Shown here: piece by piece, positions 1-8,707 of the stretch
How the letters are laid out: the number at the start of each line of letters is the position of its first letter
How positions within the stretch are numbered: the first letter of the stretch is position 1
DNA from: Limnoglobus roseus
GTDB lineage: Bacteria; Planctomycetota; Planctomycetia; Gemmatales; Gemmataceae
Length of the DNA stretch: 64,000 nucleotides
Direction of reading: 5' to 3'
Assembly: GCF_008254045.1 (NCBI RefSeq)
Contig: NZ_CP042425.1
Coordinates: forward strand, 5,828,001-5,892,000
Notes under the pieces: generated by a model
Database searches by the model: none
What the model was told of the DNA's origin: nothing
What the model saw: only the letters and a program-made list of their open reading frames with translations
Translations under genes and position numbers: made by a program

Positions 1-1
1 G

Positions 2-187
2 GGCGAAGCCTTCATCGAAGCGGAATACGCCGGCAAAAAAGTGACGACGCGGGCGGTGTCCACGGACATCGTTGAGGCTAGTGCCTTGGCCTACCTCGAC
101 CTGATTAACCGTGTCACCGCCCGCCAAGACCGGGACCGGCTCAAGCCGACCGACAATGTTTCGCACGACGCAGTGCCGAGTCTGTAA
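2..187 (+). CDS. leuA: 2-isopropylmalate synthase, C-terminal fragment
   Basis: Only the last 61 codons are inside the window; the reading frame is open from base 2 to a TAA. The segment VSTDIVEASALAYLDLIN matches the end of the LeuA regulatory (LeuA dimer) domain, where the STDI(V)EAS motif is characteristic. LeuA condenses acetyl-CoA with 2-oxoisovalerate, the first committed step of leucine synthesis, and this C-terminal domain carries leucine feedback inhibition in the family. A homocitrate or citramalate synthase of the same fold cannot be excluded from so short a piece, but the motif favours LeuA. A GC-rich hairpin follows the stop. Confidence 0.8.
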   Translation, partial: GEAFIEAEYAGKKVTTRAVSTDIVEASALAYLDLINRVTARQDRDRLKPTDNVSHDAVPSL

Positions 188-195
188 CCGAGAAA

Positions 196-232
196 CGCCG
201 TGCCGTCGGATCGTCGATCCGGCGGTACGGCG
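196..232 (+). terminator. hairpin after leuA
   Basis: Two 17-base arms (196-212 and 216-232) pair with only two G-U wobbles around a 3-base loop, 8 bases after the leuA stop. There is no T-tract on the plus strand. It may therefore be a structural or Rho-assisted terminator, or it may block read-through in both directions between the convergent genes. Confidence 0.5.
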
Positions 233-277
233 TGACCACGAACGGCCGTGCTCAAAGGTGAGCAGTCGCCTTACCGA

Positions 278-745
278 TTAGTGGTGCTTCGCCATGGCCT
301 GACACGCTTTTTCGCACTTCCGGCATTCTTCCGCACACGCCTTCATGTGGGCGTCGTTCGGGAACTTCTCACACTCGACGGCGCACTTCCCGCAGACGTC
401 CGCACACGCCGTACAAATCGCCATCGAGTACGGGCCGCTGCGGGCCACAATTTGTGACGCGGCCGCACACACCGTCGCGCAGTCTTGGCAGGACACCAGA
501 GACGCATGGTGTTCTTTCATCCCCTCGTGCAGCTTGTGCCCGCAGTGCGCCGCGCAACTGTCGCAGGCTCGCTGGCAATCCGAGCAAGCCTTCGCGCAGG
601 TCATCATTGCATCGTCGTGGGGGTGGGCGGCGGTGGCGGGTGGTTTATTGTCCTCGGACTGGCCGAACCGAGCAAACCCGGCCATTACTACGAAGGCCAA
701 TACGCAGACCGTCAGACCGATCCCGCCCATTTTTCGCGTCGTCAT
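278..745 (-). CDS. Cys-rich four-helix copper storage-like protein (Csp/DUF326 type)
   Basis: 155 residues. An N-terminal hydrophobic stretch (about residues 8-26) looks like a signal peptide or anchor. The rest holds 18 cysteines arranged as repeated CxxC and CxxxC pairs on predicted helices, for example ACSDCQRACDSC near residue 53 and CRKCEKAC near the C terminus. This is the signature of the copper-storage four-helix bundle proteins (Csp1/Csp3), whose cysteines line the core and bind many Cu(I) ions. The export signal suggests a Csp1-like periplasmic form. The ATG at 745 is preceded by a GGGAGC ribosome site. The gene stands alone on the minus strand and converges with leuA. Copper binding is inferred from family resemblance. 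Confidence 0.8.
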   Translation of the reverse strand: MTTRKMGGIGLTVCVLAFVVMAGFARFGQSEDNKPPATAAHPHDDAMMTCAKACSDCQRACDSCAAHCGHKLHEGMKEHHASLVSCQDCATVCAAASQIVARSGPYSMAICTACADVCGKCAVECEKFPNDAHMKACAEECRKCEKACQAMAKHH

Positions 746-880
746 TGGATGCTCCCGGACAGTGATGAAGCCGAGTGCCCGGCTTCAGGAAGAGATGCTG
801 ACGTTCATTGGCAACTCCAATGCCGCGAACACGGGCGGGGCGAGTCGTCTGATTGATGACTATCTGTGTCTCGAAGGGGA

Positions 881-911
881 TGAAAAAACGCCGGGTGGAA
901 CACCCGGCGTT
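881..911 (-). terminator. intrinsic terminator of the TIGR03067 gene
   Basis: A perfect 11-bp stem (887-897 with 901-911) around a GAA/TTC loop runs into a tract of six T on the minus strand (complement of the A run at 883-888). It lies 26 bp past the stop of the minus-strand gene 937-1383. Confidence 0.85.
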
Positions 912-936
912 GCGTTTGGCAGTACAGTGGGAGCGG

Positions 937-1383
937 TTACTTTTTCTTCTTCAGGGTGAACACGAACGCCTTGTCGTCATCGAACTTCTTGGGCCGATCA
1001 CCGCCCATCGCGTCGTACGTCAACTTCAGTTCGTCGCCGGTCAGCTCGACGATCCCTTTCGCCTTCGTGCCCTTGATCCCATCGATGGCCGACTCGGCAA
1101 TTTCCATATCGATGGCGACGGGCGAGGCCTTCGTGTCGAGGGTGTACGAGAAGACGAACAGCGTCTTGTCGCCTTCCTTCAGCGTGATCTTGTCCTTCGT
1201 GATCGTGTAAGCGCCCTTCTTCGCGTCGTCGCCGATGGCCTGACCAGCCTTTTTCCCGGCGGTAACCGTCCAGTCACCGGACATTTTCTCGGCGTCGAAC
1301 TTCGCTTCCTTCTTATCCTCGGCCGCGAGTGGCAGAACCAACGCCACCAACGCAGCGAACGCCAGGGTACGAACCGACTTCAT
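937..1383 (-). CDS. TIGR03067 family secreted protein
   Basis: 148 residues from the ATG at 1383, chosen because GGAAGGAG lies just upstream and the protein then opens with a clean signal peptide (MKSVRTLAFAALVALVLPLA). The open frame runs further upstream, but that extension is unlike a protein start. The mature part is a small beta-rich domain with motifs such as MSGDWTVTAGKKAG near its start and DELKLTYDAMGGDRPKKFD near the end, matching the TIGR03067 family that is expanded in planctomycetes. Its biochemical role is unknown. It is Lys/Asp rich and ends in a lysine tail. An intrinsic terminator follows, so it is probably monocistronic. Confidence 0.8.
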   Translation of the reverse strand: MKSVRTLAFAALVALVLPLAAEDKKEAKFDAEKMSGDWTVTAGKKAGQAIGDDAKKGAYTITKDKITLKEGDKTLFVFSYTLDTKASPVAIDMEIAESAIDGIKGTKAKGIVELTGDELKLTYDAMGGDRPKKFDDDKAFVFTLKKKK

Positions 1384-1445
1384 GACGGAACTCCTTCCGA
1401 AAGACGTGACGGCGACCGAGACCACCTCGGCGTGCCGCAGGATTG

Positions 1446-1459
1446 AGTGTATGTACACT
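1446..1459. promoter_or_regulatory. 14-bp palindrome upstream of the TIGR03067 gene
   Basis: AGTGTA-TG-TACACT is an exact inverted repeat 63-76 bp upstream of the ATG at 1383, in the short gap after the ABC permease stop. Its position would suit a dimeric regulator. No regulator can be named, and a 6-bp half-site can occur by chance. Confidence 0.2.
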
Positions 1460-1473
1460 GCCACCGCGGGCAA

Positions 1474-2823
1474 CTAATAACTCCGCGTTTCAAACCGCCA
1501 GCACGCGAGACCCAGGATGACGATCAAGAATCCGAGCGTGACGCCAGAGATTTCAAGCCATCCCGCCAACACCGACGTGTTGGATTTCGATTCCTTGAGT
1601 TCTTCGTCGGTCAAAATCCCCTGCGCGATGAGTCGGTCGAGCCAGAGGTCGATTTGGTAACTCCGCGGCGAGATCGTGTGAACCGCCTTCGCCACCCCGA
1701 AAAGCGACTTGGGGAAGAAGCGGTAGAGCGGTGCGTCCGGGTCAATCCGTGCCATGACTTCGTCGAGGTCGTCCAGGTTCTGGGGTTGTTTCAGATTGCC
1801 CGGGCCGGTGGGGTTCGCGGCTTGCTCGGCCACGGTCTGCTCGCGTTTCTCGATGTCGCGGTTCACCCGCCCGATGGCGAAGAACAAACCCCACGCGAGG
1901 AAAGTTGCCAGGATCGCAACGATGGCGCTCCGGGTGAAGACGGCGACGAACGTGGAAACCGCATACAGGATCGAGAAGTAGGCCAGAATGAGGGGGATCG
2001 CGAGGAGAAAGTTGTTATTCCACATCCCCGTTCGAAGTCCAATGACGAGCCAAGACCCACCGACGGTGAAAGTCGTCAAGATGGCGGTGAAACTCAGCCC
2101 GCCGAGGTACTTGTAGACAAGTAGTCGCCAACGAGAGATCGGCTTCGAGATCGCAAGATCGACCGACCCTTTTTGGAGTAAATTGGGGATAAAGCCGGAC
2201 GTCATGATGACGCTGATGAACAGGATGATCCACGCCCCGGCACCGCCGACGATGTAATTCTCGATCGTGTAGACACCGGCCCGGAGGGAGAGAGTCAACG
2301 GAATTTCGAGCGCGAAGAAAACCTTTGCGACGTGCGGCCACGCGGTCACGTCTGCGGCCTTTGTCCCCTGGCTTGTGACGTGAAAACGACGTTCGTTGGC
2401 GGGCGTGTTCTCAATCAGCTTCGCCTTGACGTTCTCCAAGAACGGGGCCGCCTGCCGAACAAACTTTTCGACCCGGCCGCGGTTGGCCGGGAAAGCGGGC
2501 TTCTCCTCCAATCGAGCGATTTGTTCCGGCTTAGCTGCGGAGATAACGAAATCGAACTGGTAGTCGGCCTTCCAAGGCTCTTGAGCGTTAGTCGATTCGA
2601 GATGCTCAATCGACAATTTCGTCCCTGTGAAGTTGGGATCGTTTCGGAACCCCCAGTTCATGAGGCTTAAGGGTGTGTCGAACACCTCTGCCACCGTGGT
2701 GGGAGTGAAGGAAATGCTTCCCACGAACAGAACCAAAATCGCCGAAAGGACCAGCATCGCCTGCAGCACCCAGCCGTTGCGGGCTTCACGCAGGGAATCC
2801 TTCAGAAACGCCAGGAATTGCAT
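1474..2823 (-). CDS. ABC-2 type transporter permease
   Basis: 449 residues from the ATG at 2823; a GTG sits one codon upstream. The start overlaps the stop of the ATPase gene as TGATG, so the two are translationally coupled. There is one N-terminal membrane helix (about residues 20-42) and then a roughly 160-residue extracytoplasmic region. Clustered helices follow (about 190-320, including GGAGAWIILFISVIMTSGFI), and a last helix ends the protein. The segment ISKPISRWRLLVYKYLGG is typical of ABC-2/NatB-like permeases. It should form an exporter with the ATPase encoded just upstream. The substrate is unknown. Confidence 0.85.
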   Translation of the reverse strand: MQFLAFLKDSLREARNGWVLQAMLVLSAILVLFVGSISFTPTTVAEVFDTPLSLMNWGFRNDPNFTGTKLSIEHLESTNAQEPWKADYQFDFVISAAKPEQIARLEEKPAFPANRGRVEKFVRQAAPFLENVKAKLIENTPANERRFHVTSQGTKAADVTAWPHVAKVFFALEIPLTLSLRAGVYTIENYIVGGAGAWIILFISVIMTSGFIPNLLQKGSVDLAISKPISRWRLLVYKYLGGLSFTAILTTFTVGGSWLVIGLRTGMWNNNFLLAIPLILAYFSILYAVSTFVAVFTRSAIVAILATFLAWGLFFAIGRVNRDIEKREQTVAEQAANPTGPGNLKQPQNLDDLDEVMARIDPDAPLYRFFPKSLFGVAKAVHTISPRSYQIDLWLDRLIAQGILTDEELKESKSNTSVLAGWLEISGVTLGFLIVILGLACWRFETRSY

Positions 2824-3782
2824 CACCGACCTCCGCGTTGTTTGCGGCTTCGTTCGTCCGTGCCCGGGGCGTTCTGGTCCGTCTCCCGAACGAACACGTC
2901 TTCGAGCGATTGTTTCTTCTCGACGAGGTGCCGCAACTTCAGGCCGCGGGCCGAGACTAACTCCAGAACGCGGTCGATGTCTGTGGGGTCATTCACAACG
3001 ACCTCCCAGAACGCACCCGCCTTTTCGAGCCGATACCCCAGGCGGATGACTTCATCGGCCGGTAGTTCCTGCCCCGGCGCGAGGCCGATGACGAACCGCC
3101 CTTCCTGGCGCGTCAGGTCCGCGACGGTGCCGAGGCGGACGATTTCGCCGCGCTGAAGGATGGCGACTCGCGTGCAAACGAGTTCGACTTCTTGCAGGAG
3201 GTGCGAGTTGACGAACAGCGTCCGCCCCTGGTCGCGGAGTTTCTCGAACAACTCGCGCAGTTCCTTCCGGCCGACCGGGTCGACGCCGTCGGTCGGTTCG
3301 TCGAGGAAGATCACGTCAGGGTCGTGAAAGATCGCTTGGGCGATCCCGAGGCGTTGCTTCATCCCCTTCGAGTAGGTGCGGAGTTTAGAGTCCATCCGCT
3401 TGCGAATGCCGACCGTTTCCAGCACCTCGGGAATCTTGCGGCGGCGGTCGTCCCGGCTCATGCCGTAGAGTTGGCCGTAGAAGTGTAGGAGGCTCGCACC
3501 CGTGTGGTACTGCGGGAACTGGTGGTCTTCTGGCAGGTATCCAACCCGTCGCCGGACGTCCGAACGACCGGCCGGTTCGCCCAGAAGTGTTGCGGAACCC
3601 TCAGTCTTGCGGACGATGCCGAGCAGAATTTTGATCAGGGTCGATTTGCCTGCACCGTTCTGGCCGAGCAAGCCGAAAATCTCGCCGCGGTTCACCGTCA
3701 ACGACACCCGCTTGAGGGCTTCGACTTCCCCGTAACTCTTCTGAAGTTGTTCCGTGACAATGACCGGTTCTTGCCCCGACAT
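2823..3782 (-). CDS. ABC transporter ATP-binding protein
   Basis: 319 residues, ATG at 3782. All nucleotide-binding motifs are visible: Walker A GLLGQNGAGKST, Q-loop region around GYLPEDHQFPQYHTG, signature YSKGMKQRLGIAQA, Walker B VIFLDEPTDGVDP, and the switch His in FVNSHLLQEVE. The roughly 100-residue C-terminal extension is of the type found in CcmA/NatA-like exporters. It overlaps the permease gene by one base pair pattern (TGATG), which defines a two-gene export operon. The segment TDGVDPVGRKELRELF places it in the ABC-2 ATPase group. The substrate cannot be read from the sequence. Confidence 0.93.
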   Translation of the reverse strand: MSGQEPVIVTEQLQKSYGEVEALKRVSLTVNRGEIFGLLGQNGAGKSTLIKILLGIVRKTEGSATLLGEPAGRSDVRRRVGYLPEDHQFPQYHTGASLLHFYGQLYGMSRDDRRRKIPEVLETVGIRKRMDSKLRTYSKGMKQRLGIAQAIFHDPDVIFLDEPTDGVDPVGRKELRELFEKLRDQGRTLFVNSHLLQEVELVCTRVAILQRGEIVRLGTVADLTRQEGRFVIGLAPGQELPADEVIRLGYRLEKAGAFWEVVVNDPTDIDRVLELVSARGLKLRHLVEKKQSLEDVFVRETDQNAPGTDERSRKQRGGR

Positions 3783-3898
3783 CAGGTACTCTCCCCGGAC
3801 CGTGTATAACTCCTGTGATACGAGGTTCGCTGGGAAAGCCTACGAATTGCGTCTCGCTCGACTTTTTCTCCCCGATTGGCCTCCAGAGAGGGCGTTCC

Positions 3899-4255
3899 AT
3901 GCCGAAGTTGACTGTTGAAAGCGTCGGAGAATTTGACATCGCCGCCGACAAGCGATTGATCTTGGCCCTGACCGACGACGCGAAGGTGGACCAACTTCAC
4001 GCCTGCGGCGGCAATGCCCGCTGCACGACCTGCCGCGTAGAGTTCGTGTCGGGCGAGCCGACGAAGATCACCGAGGCGGAAAAGAACTTGCTGGCCGCGA
4101 AGGGCTTGAGCGGCATTCGCCTCAGTTGCCAGATCGCGTGCGACCACGACATGAGCGTGCGGGTCATCAGCCGGCTGGCCGGTAGTGGCCGGGCCGACGC
4201 GGGCAAGCGGCCCACGGACGCCATCGCCCCGCCGGCGGTGTGGACGGAAAAGTAA
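3899..4255 (+). CDS. 2Fe-2S ferredoxin (adrenodoxin/plant-like fold)
   Basis: 118 residues from the ATG at 3899, preceded by GAGAGGG. The cluster ligands are C36, C42, C45 and C77 (C-X5-C-X2-C-X31-C), in the segment HACGGNARCTTCRVEF plus SCQ. A further Cys81 follows. The segment LSCQIACDHDMSVRV is typical of the ferredoxin C-terminal strand. It is a small cytosolic electron carrier. In many bacteria such a ferredoxin belongs to the isc cluster, but here it sits alone beside sbcD, while hscA-iscX lie about 55 kb away. The C-terminal 25 residues are Ala/Pro/Gly rich and look unstructured. It is divergent from the ABC operon. Confidence 0.88.
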   Translation: MPKLTVESVGEFDIAADKRLILALTDDAKVDQLHACGGNARCTTCRVEFVSGEPTKITEAEKNLLAAKGLSGIRLSCQIACDHDMSVRVISRLAGSGRADAGKRPTDAIAPPAVWTEK

Positions 4256-4322
4256 GGCCGTCGGCCGCGTTCTGCCATCTGACCTTCGCGCCGTCTGCCG
4301 TCGTCGGCAAAATATGGAGTGA

Positions 4323-5552
4323 ATGAGAATACTTCATACGGCAGACTGGCACCTCGGCGACCGACTCGGCCGGATCGACCGCACCGACGACCTGCGCCGG
4401 GCGGTCGAACGCATCGCCGTTCACTGCCGCGAGGCGAAGGCGGATGTCCTTCTCGTGGCCGGCGACCTGTTCAGCGAACTCTCGCGGCCTGACGCCCTCC
4501 GGGAGACGATCCGCCACTGGCAGGACGTGTTCGCCGACTTCCTCGGCAACGGCGGCACGATCCTCACACTGACCGGCAATCACGACAACGAGAACTTCTG
4601 CCAGACGCTCCGCCACGCCATGTCGCTCGCCGCGCCGAGTGTCGGCAAGCCCGGCGACCACGTTCCGCCCGGCCGGCTTTACCTCGCTGCCGAGCCGACG
4701 TTCTTGAACCTGCGCGACCGCACCAACACGTTTGACGTGCAGTTCGTGCTGATGCCGTACCCGACGCCGACGCGGTATCTCAAGGGCGAGAGCAATCAGA
4801 AGTACACGTCGCACGACGAGAAGAACAAGTTGCTCATCGCCGCGTTTGAACGCACGCTCGCCGACTTCCGGCACCACGAACGCTACCGCACGACGCCGAC
4901 GGTCCTGAGTGCCCACGCCACGGTCCGCGGCGCGAATATCGGGTCGACCCTGTTCCGCCTGCAACTCGACGACGATGTGCAGGTGAACGACGCGCAGATG
5001 GCCGAGCAGTACGAGTACGTCGCCCTCGGCCACATCCACAAGCCGCAATTCCTCGGCGGGCACGAACACGTCCGGTACAGCGGCAGCATCGAGAAGATGG
5101 ACCTCGGCGAGCAGCACGACACGAAGGGCGTGGTGCTCTTTGAACTCGCCGCGACCGGCCGCGTCGGCGAGATCGTCACGCTGCCGTTGCCGTCGACGCC
5201 GGTTTACGAAGTCGCGATTACCAATCCCGACGAGGACATCCCCCGCCTGCGGGCCGAGGGGTCCGACACGGCAAACGATCTCGTGAACCTGCACATCACC
5301 TACACGGCCGGCCAGCACAACCTGGAAGAAGTCCTGCGCGAACTCGAACAGATCTTCCCGCGGTGGTACGCCCGCGACTGGACCGAGACGACCCAACTCG
5401 GGCCGTCGCTGTCGGTGGGCGAGACCGACCGCGGCCTGAGCTTTTCCGACACGGTCCGCGGCTACGTCGAACACGAACTGATGAACCACGACGACGCCGA
5501 CCGGCTGGAACTCGTGAGCCGGCTCGACGAACTGCTCAAGGAGATGGAATAA
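4323..5552 (+). CDS. sbcD: exonuclease subunit SbcD (Mre11-type nuclease)
   Basis: 409 residues. The calcineurin-like phosphoesterase motifs are in order: MRILHTADWHLGDRLG at the N terminus (D-x-H), VLLVAGDLF (GD), LTGNHDNE (GNHD), and LSAHATVRG and ALGHIHKPQ (GHxH). Mre11/SbcD nucleases use two Mn(II) ions to cut hairpins and DNA ends. It forms a complex with SbcC, encoded 3 bp downstream. A GGAG lies just before the ATG. The length matches the family (about 400 residues). Residues from about 290 on form the capping and SbcC-binding region and are acidic. Confidence 0.95.
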   Translation: MRILHTADWHLGDRLGRIDRTDDLRRAVERIAVHCREAKADVLLVAGDLFSELSRPDALRETIRHWQDVFADFLGNGGTILTLTGNHDNENFCQTLRHAMSLAAPSVGKPGDHVPPGRLYLAAEPTFLNLRDRTNTFDVQFVLMPYPTPTRYLKGESNQKYTSHDEKNKLLIAAFERTLADFRHHERYRTTPTVLSAHATVRGANIGSTLFRLQLDDDVQVNDAQMAEQYEYVALGHIHKPQFLGGHEHVRYSGSIEKMDLGEQHDTKGVVLFELAATGRVGEIVTLPLPSTPVYEVAITNPDEDIPRLRAEGSDTANDLVNLHITYTAGQHNLEEVLRELEQIFPRWYARDWTETTQLGPSLSVGETDRGLSFSDTVRGYVEHELMNHDDADRLELVSRLDELLKEME

Positions 5553-5555
5553 CCC

Positions 5556-8500
5556 GTGATCCCGCAGCGCGTCAAACTCTCCGGCTTCTTGTCATACAAG
5601 GACGAGCAGGAAATCCCGTTCGACGGCGCGTCCATCTGGATGCTCGCCGGCACGAACGGGTCCGGCAAGTCGTCCATCTTCGACGCCGTCACCTACGCCC
5701 TCTTCGGCCACCACCGCGGCGGCAGCCAGAATGCGATCGAACTCATCAACAAAGACTCGACCGCCCTAGCCGTCGAGTTCGACTTTTCGCTCGACGGCGT
5801 CACCCACCGTATCCGCCGCACCCTCAAGCGGTCCGCCCGTGGCTCGGCGACCGGCACGCAACAAGTTTTCCGCCGCCTCGGGGAAGGGGACGAGTGGGAG
5901 GCGGTCGAGGACACGAACAAGAAGGTCGACTTCGACGCCTGGATTCACGAACAGATCGGCCTGAACTACGAGACGTTCACGTCGTCGGTGCTGTTGCTCC
6001 AGGGCAAGGCTGAGAAACTTCTCGACAGCAAGCCGAGCGGCCGAGCGGAAGTGCTAGCCGGCATCGTGGACCTGGAGCGGTATCAGCGGCTCTACGACCG
6101 CGCGAACCAGAAGAAACTCGCGCTGAAGGGGCAACTCGAAGCCCTGTCGCACCAGCAGAGTGCGATCCCCGAGGTGACGGAGTTCGAGTACACCGCGGCC
6201 GTTCTCGCGATCGAACAGATCGAAGACGACCGGCAGCAGTTGCAAAAGCAACTCGACACGCTCCGCGAACTGGAAACCCAGGCCCGCAACTGGACCGACG
6301 CCCAAGGGCGGCTAACGGCCGCCCGCGAGAAGTTGAAGCAGGCCGAGTACCTGATGGGCGCGGCAGTGAAGATCGAGAAGGCCCACGTTCGGCTGACCGA
6401 GTTGAAAGAGGCGCTGCCGGCCGTGCAGGCGGTCGTGAACACGCGGTCGAAGCAACTCGAATCCGAACGGCGGACGGAGCGATTCCAGAAGGAACGCGAT
6501 GCGGCAACGGAGCGCCGCGTACACGCCGACCACGCCCTGACGACGGCCAAGCAGAAGCGGGAGACGCTCCGGCGGCAGCAGGAGCAGAACGAACAGAAAC
6601 TCGGCACCGCGACAAGCCGCTTGCGTGAACTCGCGGGTGTGCTGAAGTCGGTCGAACTTGTCGAAGACCAAGAATCGCGGGTACGGCAACTGGACTCCGA
6701 CCGAGCGAAGTTCTCGGCCGACCCGCAACTCGACGTGCGGACTACGCAGGCCGAGTTCGACCGACTCTCCGAACTCGGCCGGGTGCTGCCGGTTTTGCAG
6801 CGGGTCCAGGACGAGCGCACGGAGTTAAAAGGCGCACTGCAACGCCAGCAGCAGTCGCAACGCCGGGCCGAGGAGATCAAGGCGACCGGCGAAACCAAGC
6901 GCGACACGATGAAGCAAATCGTCGCCGATCTCTCGGCGGCGAAGGCGGCGCGGGCGGTCGCCGACGAACAGGTCGCCGGGACGACCGTGCTGGCGAATCA
7001 GGCGCGGGAACTGCTCGCAGAGTTCGACACGTTGGCCGGCGAGAAAATGTGCCGGGCGTGCGGCCAACCGCTGACGCGAGCACACTTCGAGCAAGAGAAG
7101 AAACGTCGCCACGACGAACTCAAGGCGGCCGAGAAGAAGGCCCACGACGCCCTCGCGGCCCAGCGGAGCGCAACTGCCCGCGAGCGGCAATTATCGGAGA
7201 CGGAGGCGGAAGCAAAGGCGGAACTCGACCGCCTCCGGGAAGGGTACAAGGATGCAGACACCGAGCGGAAGCAGGCCACGGCCGACATCACACGGCACCT
7301 GCGGACTCTGAAGTTGACTTACGCCGAGTTGCCGCCCGAGTACGCGACCCGAATCGCCCCGAGCGAACCGGCCGACTGGACGGCGACCACCTTTCCCGCT
7401 CGCGACGAACTCTCGAAGCTGACGCACGAGGCCGCCGGTCTGGACGCGGCGAAACGCCAGCTTCGCACGGCCACAGACATTCTCGACCGCTGGAAGCAAC
7501 TCCGCACCGAGTTGGAATCCGCGAAACAGACGCTGACGAAACTGAAGGGCGGTTTGCCGAAGGGTGAGCTCGTCGAACTCCGACAGGAGTTCGGGAATCT
7601 GCAAGCGAGCGAAACGAGCCTTCAGAACGCGATCCGGTCCACGAAGGCTAACCTCGGCAGCGTTGAAACCGAGATCGACAAGCACGGCCGCGAGTCGCAC
7701 ACGGCCGTCACGACCTTGACCGAGATCGTCGGCAAACTTCAGACCGAAGACGTGACGCGGCAGCACTGCCGCGAGACCATCGACCGCGAGATGAAGAAGC
7801 TGTCGTCCGAGTGGCAGACGCAGGTTGAGAAGGCCGGCATGAACGGCTGGTACGCCTGGAAGGCCGAACTCGACACGCTCATCGCGGACGACACCGAGGT
7901 GACGTACCGCAAGCTCGAAATGGCCCGCGGCAGTTTGGAGACGATCCGCACCGAGATTCGCGACCACCAGGCCTATGCCGAGACCTTCCCGGAGGACGCC
8001 CGCCAGCGCCCGGAGGACGTGCAGAAGCAAATCTTGACCAGCCGACAATTGCTGGAGGAGAAGGACCGCGATCTGCAAAAGGCGGCGCGGCAGAAGACCG
8101 TTTTCGACGGCCACCGCGAGCAGCGGTCGCGGCTCGGTGACCAGTACAAGCTCGCGGATGGCGAGCACAACCGGTACAAGATTCTCGCAGAACTTCTCGG
8201 CCGCGACCGCTTGCAGCGGCACCTCGTCCGGCAGGCGGAACGGCAAATCGTGGACTACGGCAACGCTGTCCTCGATCGGCTGTCGGGCGGCCAACTTTTC
8301 CTCAAACTCGTCGGTGGGGAAGAGGGGGCGGGTACCGACCGCGCGCTCGACCTGGAGTGCTACAACCGCACGACCGGCGGCGCGCCGATCAACGTGATGT
8401 TTTTGTCGGGCAGTCAGAAGTTCCGCGTGGCCGTCAGCCTCGCCCTCGGCATCGGCCAGTACGCCAGCCGGCAGCACCGGCCGATCGAGAGCGTTATTAT

Positions 8501-8690
8501 CGACGAGGGCTTCGGCTGCCTCGATCGTCAGGGGCGGCAGGTCATGATCCAGGAACTCCAGAACCTCCGGGGCCACCTGCACTGCATTTTGCTCGTCAGC
8601 CACCAGGAAGAGTTCGCTGAGGCATTTTCCGACGGCTACCGCTTTGCCCTCGAAAACGGCGCGACGAAGGTGACACGCTTCCAGCGGTAA
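5556..8690 (+). CDS. sbcC: exonuclease subunit SbcC (Rad50-type ATPase)
   Basis: 1044 residues, GTG start 3 bp after the sbcD stop. Walker A GTNGSGKS lies at about residues 32-39. Two long coiled coils flank a zinc hook, CRACGQPL, with C499 and C502 in the centre of the protein. The ABC signature FLSGSQKFRVAVSLALG comes near residue 950, and Walker B VIIDEGFGCLD has D983/E984. This is the complete Rad50/SbcC architecture: ATP-driven head domains, a hook that dimerises through Zn(II), and coiled-coil arms. With SbcD it processes palindromes, hairpins and blocked DNA ends. A short GTG-initiated, tightly spaced junction implies co-translation. Confidence 0.95.
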   Translation: MIPQRVKLSGFLSYKDEQEIPFDGASIWMLAGTNGSGKSSIFDAVTYALFGHHRGGSQNAIELINKDSTALAVEFDFSLDGVTHRIRRTLKRSARGSATGTQQVFRRLGEGDEWEAVEDTNKKVDFDAWIHEQIGLNYETFTSSVLLLQGKAEKLLDSKPSGRAEVLAGIVDLERYQRLYDRANQKKLALKGQLEALSHQQSAIPEVTEFEYTAAVLAIEQIEDDRQQLQKQLDTLRELETQARNWTDAQGRLTAAREKLKQAEYLMGAAVKIEKAHVRLTELKEALPAVQAVVNTRSKQLESERRTERFQKERDAATERRVHADHALTTAKQKRETLRRQQEQNEQKLGTATSRLRELAGVLKSVELVEDQESRVRQLDSDRAKFSADPQLDVRTTQAEFDRLSELGRVLPVLQRVQDERTELKGALQRQQQSQRRAEEIKATGETKRDTMKQIVADLSAAKAARAVADEQVAGTTVLANQARELLAEFDTLAGEKMCRACGQPLTRAHFEQEKKRRHDELKAAEKKAHDALAAQRSATARERQLSETEAEAKAELDRLREGYKDADTERKQATADITRHLRTLKLTYAELPPEYATRIAPSEPADWTATTFPARDELSKLTHEAAGLDAAKRQLRTATDILDRWKQLRTELESAKQTLTKLKGGLPKGELVELRQEFGNLQASETSLQNAIRSTKANLGSVETEIDKHGRESHTAVTTLTEIVGKLQTEDVTRQHCRETIDREMKKLSSEWQTQVEKAGMNGWYAWKAELDTLIADDTEVTYRKLEMARGSLETIRTEIRDHQAYAETFPEDARQRPEDVQKQILTSRQLLEEKDRDLQKAARQKTVFDGHREQRSRLGDQYKLADGEHNRYKILAELLGRDRLQRHLVRQAERQIVDYGNAVLDRLSGGQLFLKLVGGEEGAGTDRALDLECYNRTTGGAPINVMFLSGSQKFRVAVSLALGIGQYASRQHRPIESVIIDEGFGCLDRQGRQVMIQELQNLRGHLHCILLVSHQEEFAEAFSDGYRFALENGATKVTRFQR

Positions 8691-8707
8691 AAACGTATCA
8701 TTTCTCC

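Noticed and set aside
1384..1473. Upstream extension of the TIGR03067 frame to 1473
   Set aside because: It would put about 30 residues before a clean signal peptide, and the GGAAGGAG ribosome site points to the ATG at 1383.
4167..5489. Open frame of 440 codons antisense to sbcD
   Set aside because: The sbcD phosphoesterase motifs on the plus strand are complete, so this is a shadow frame.
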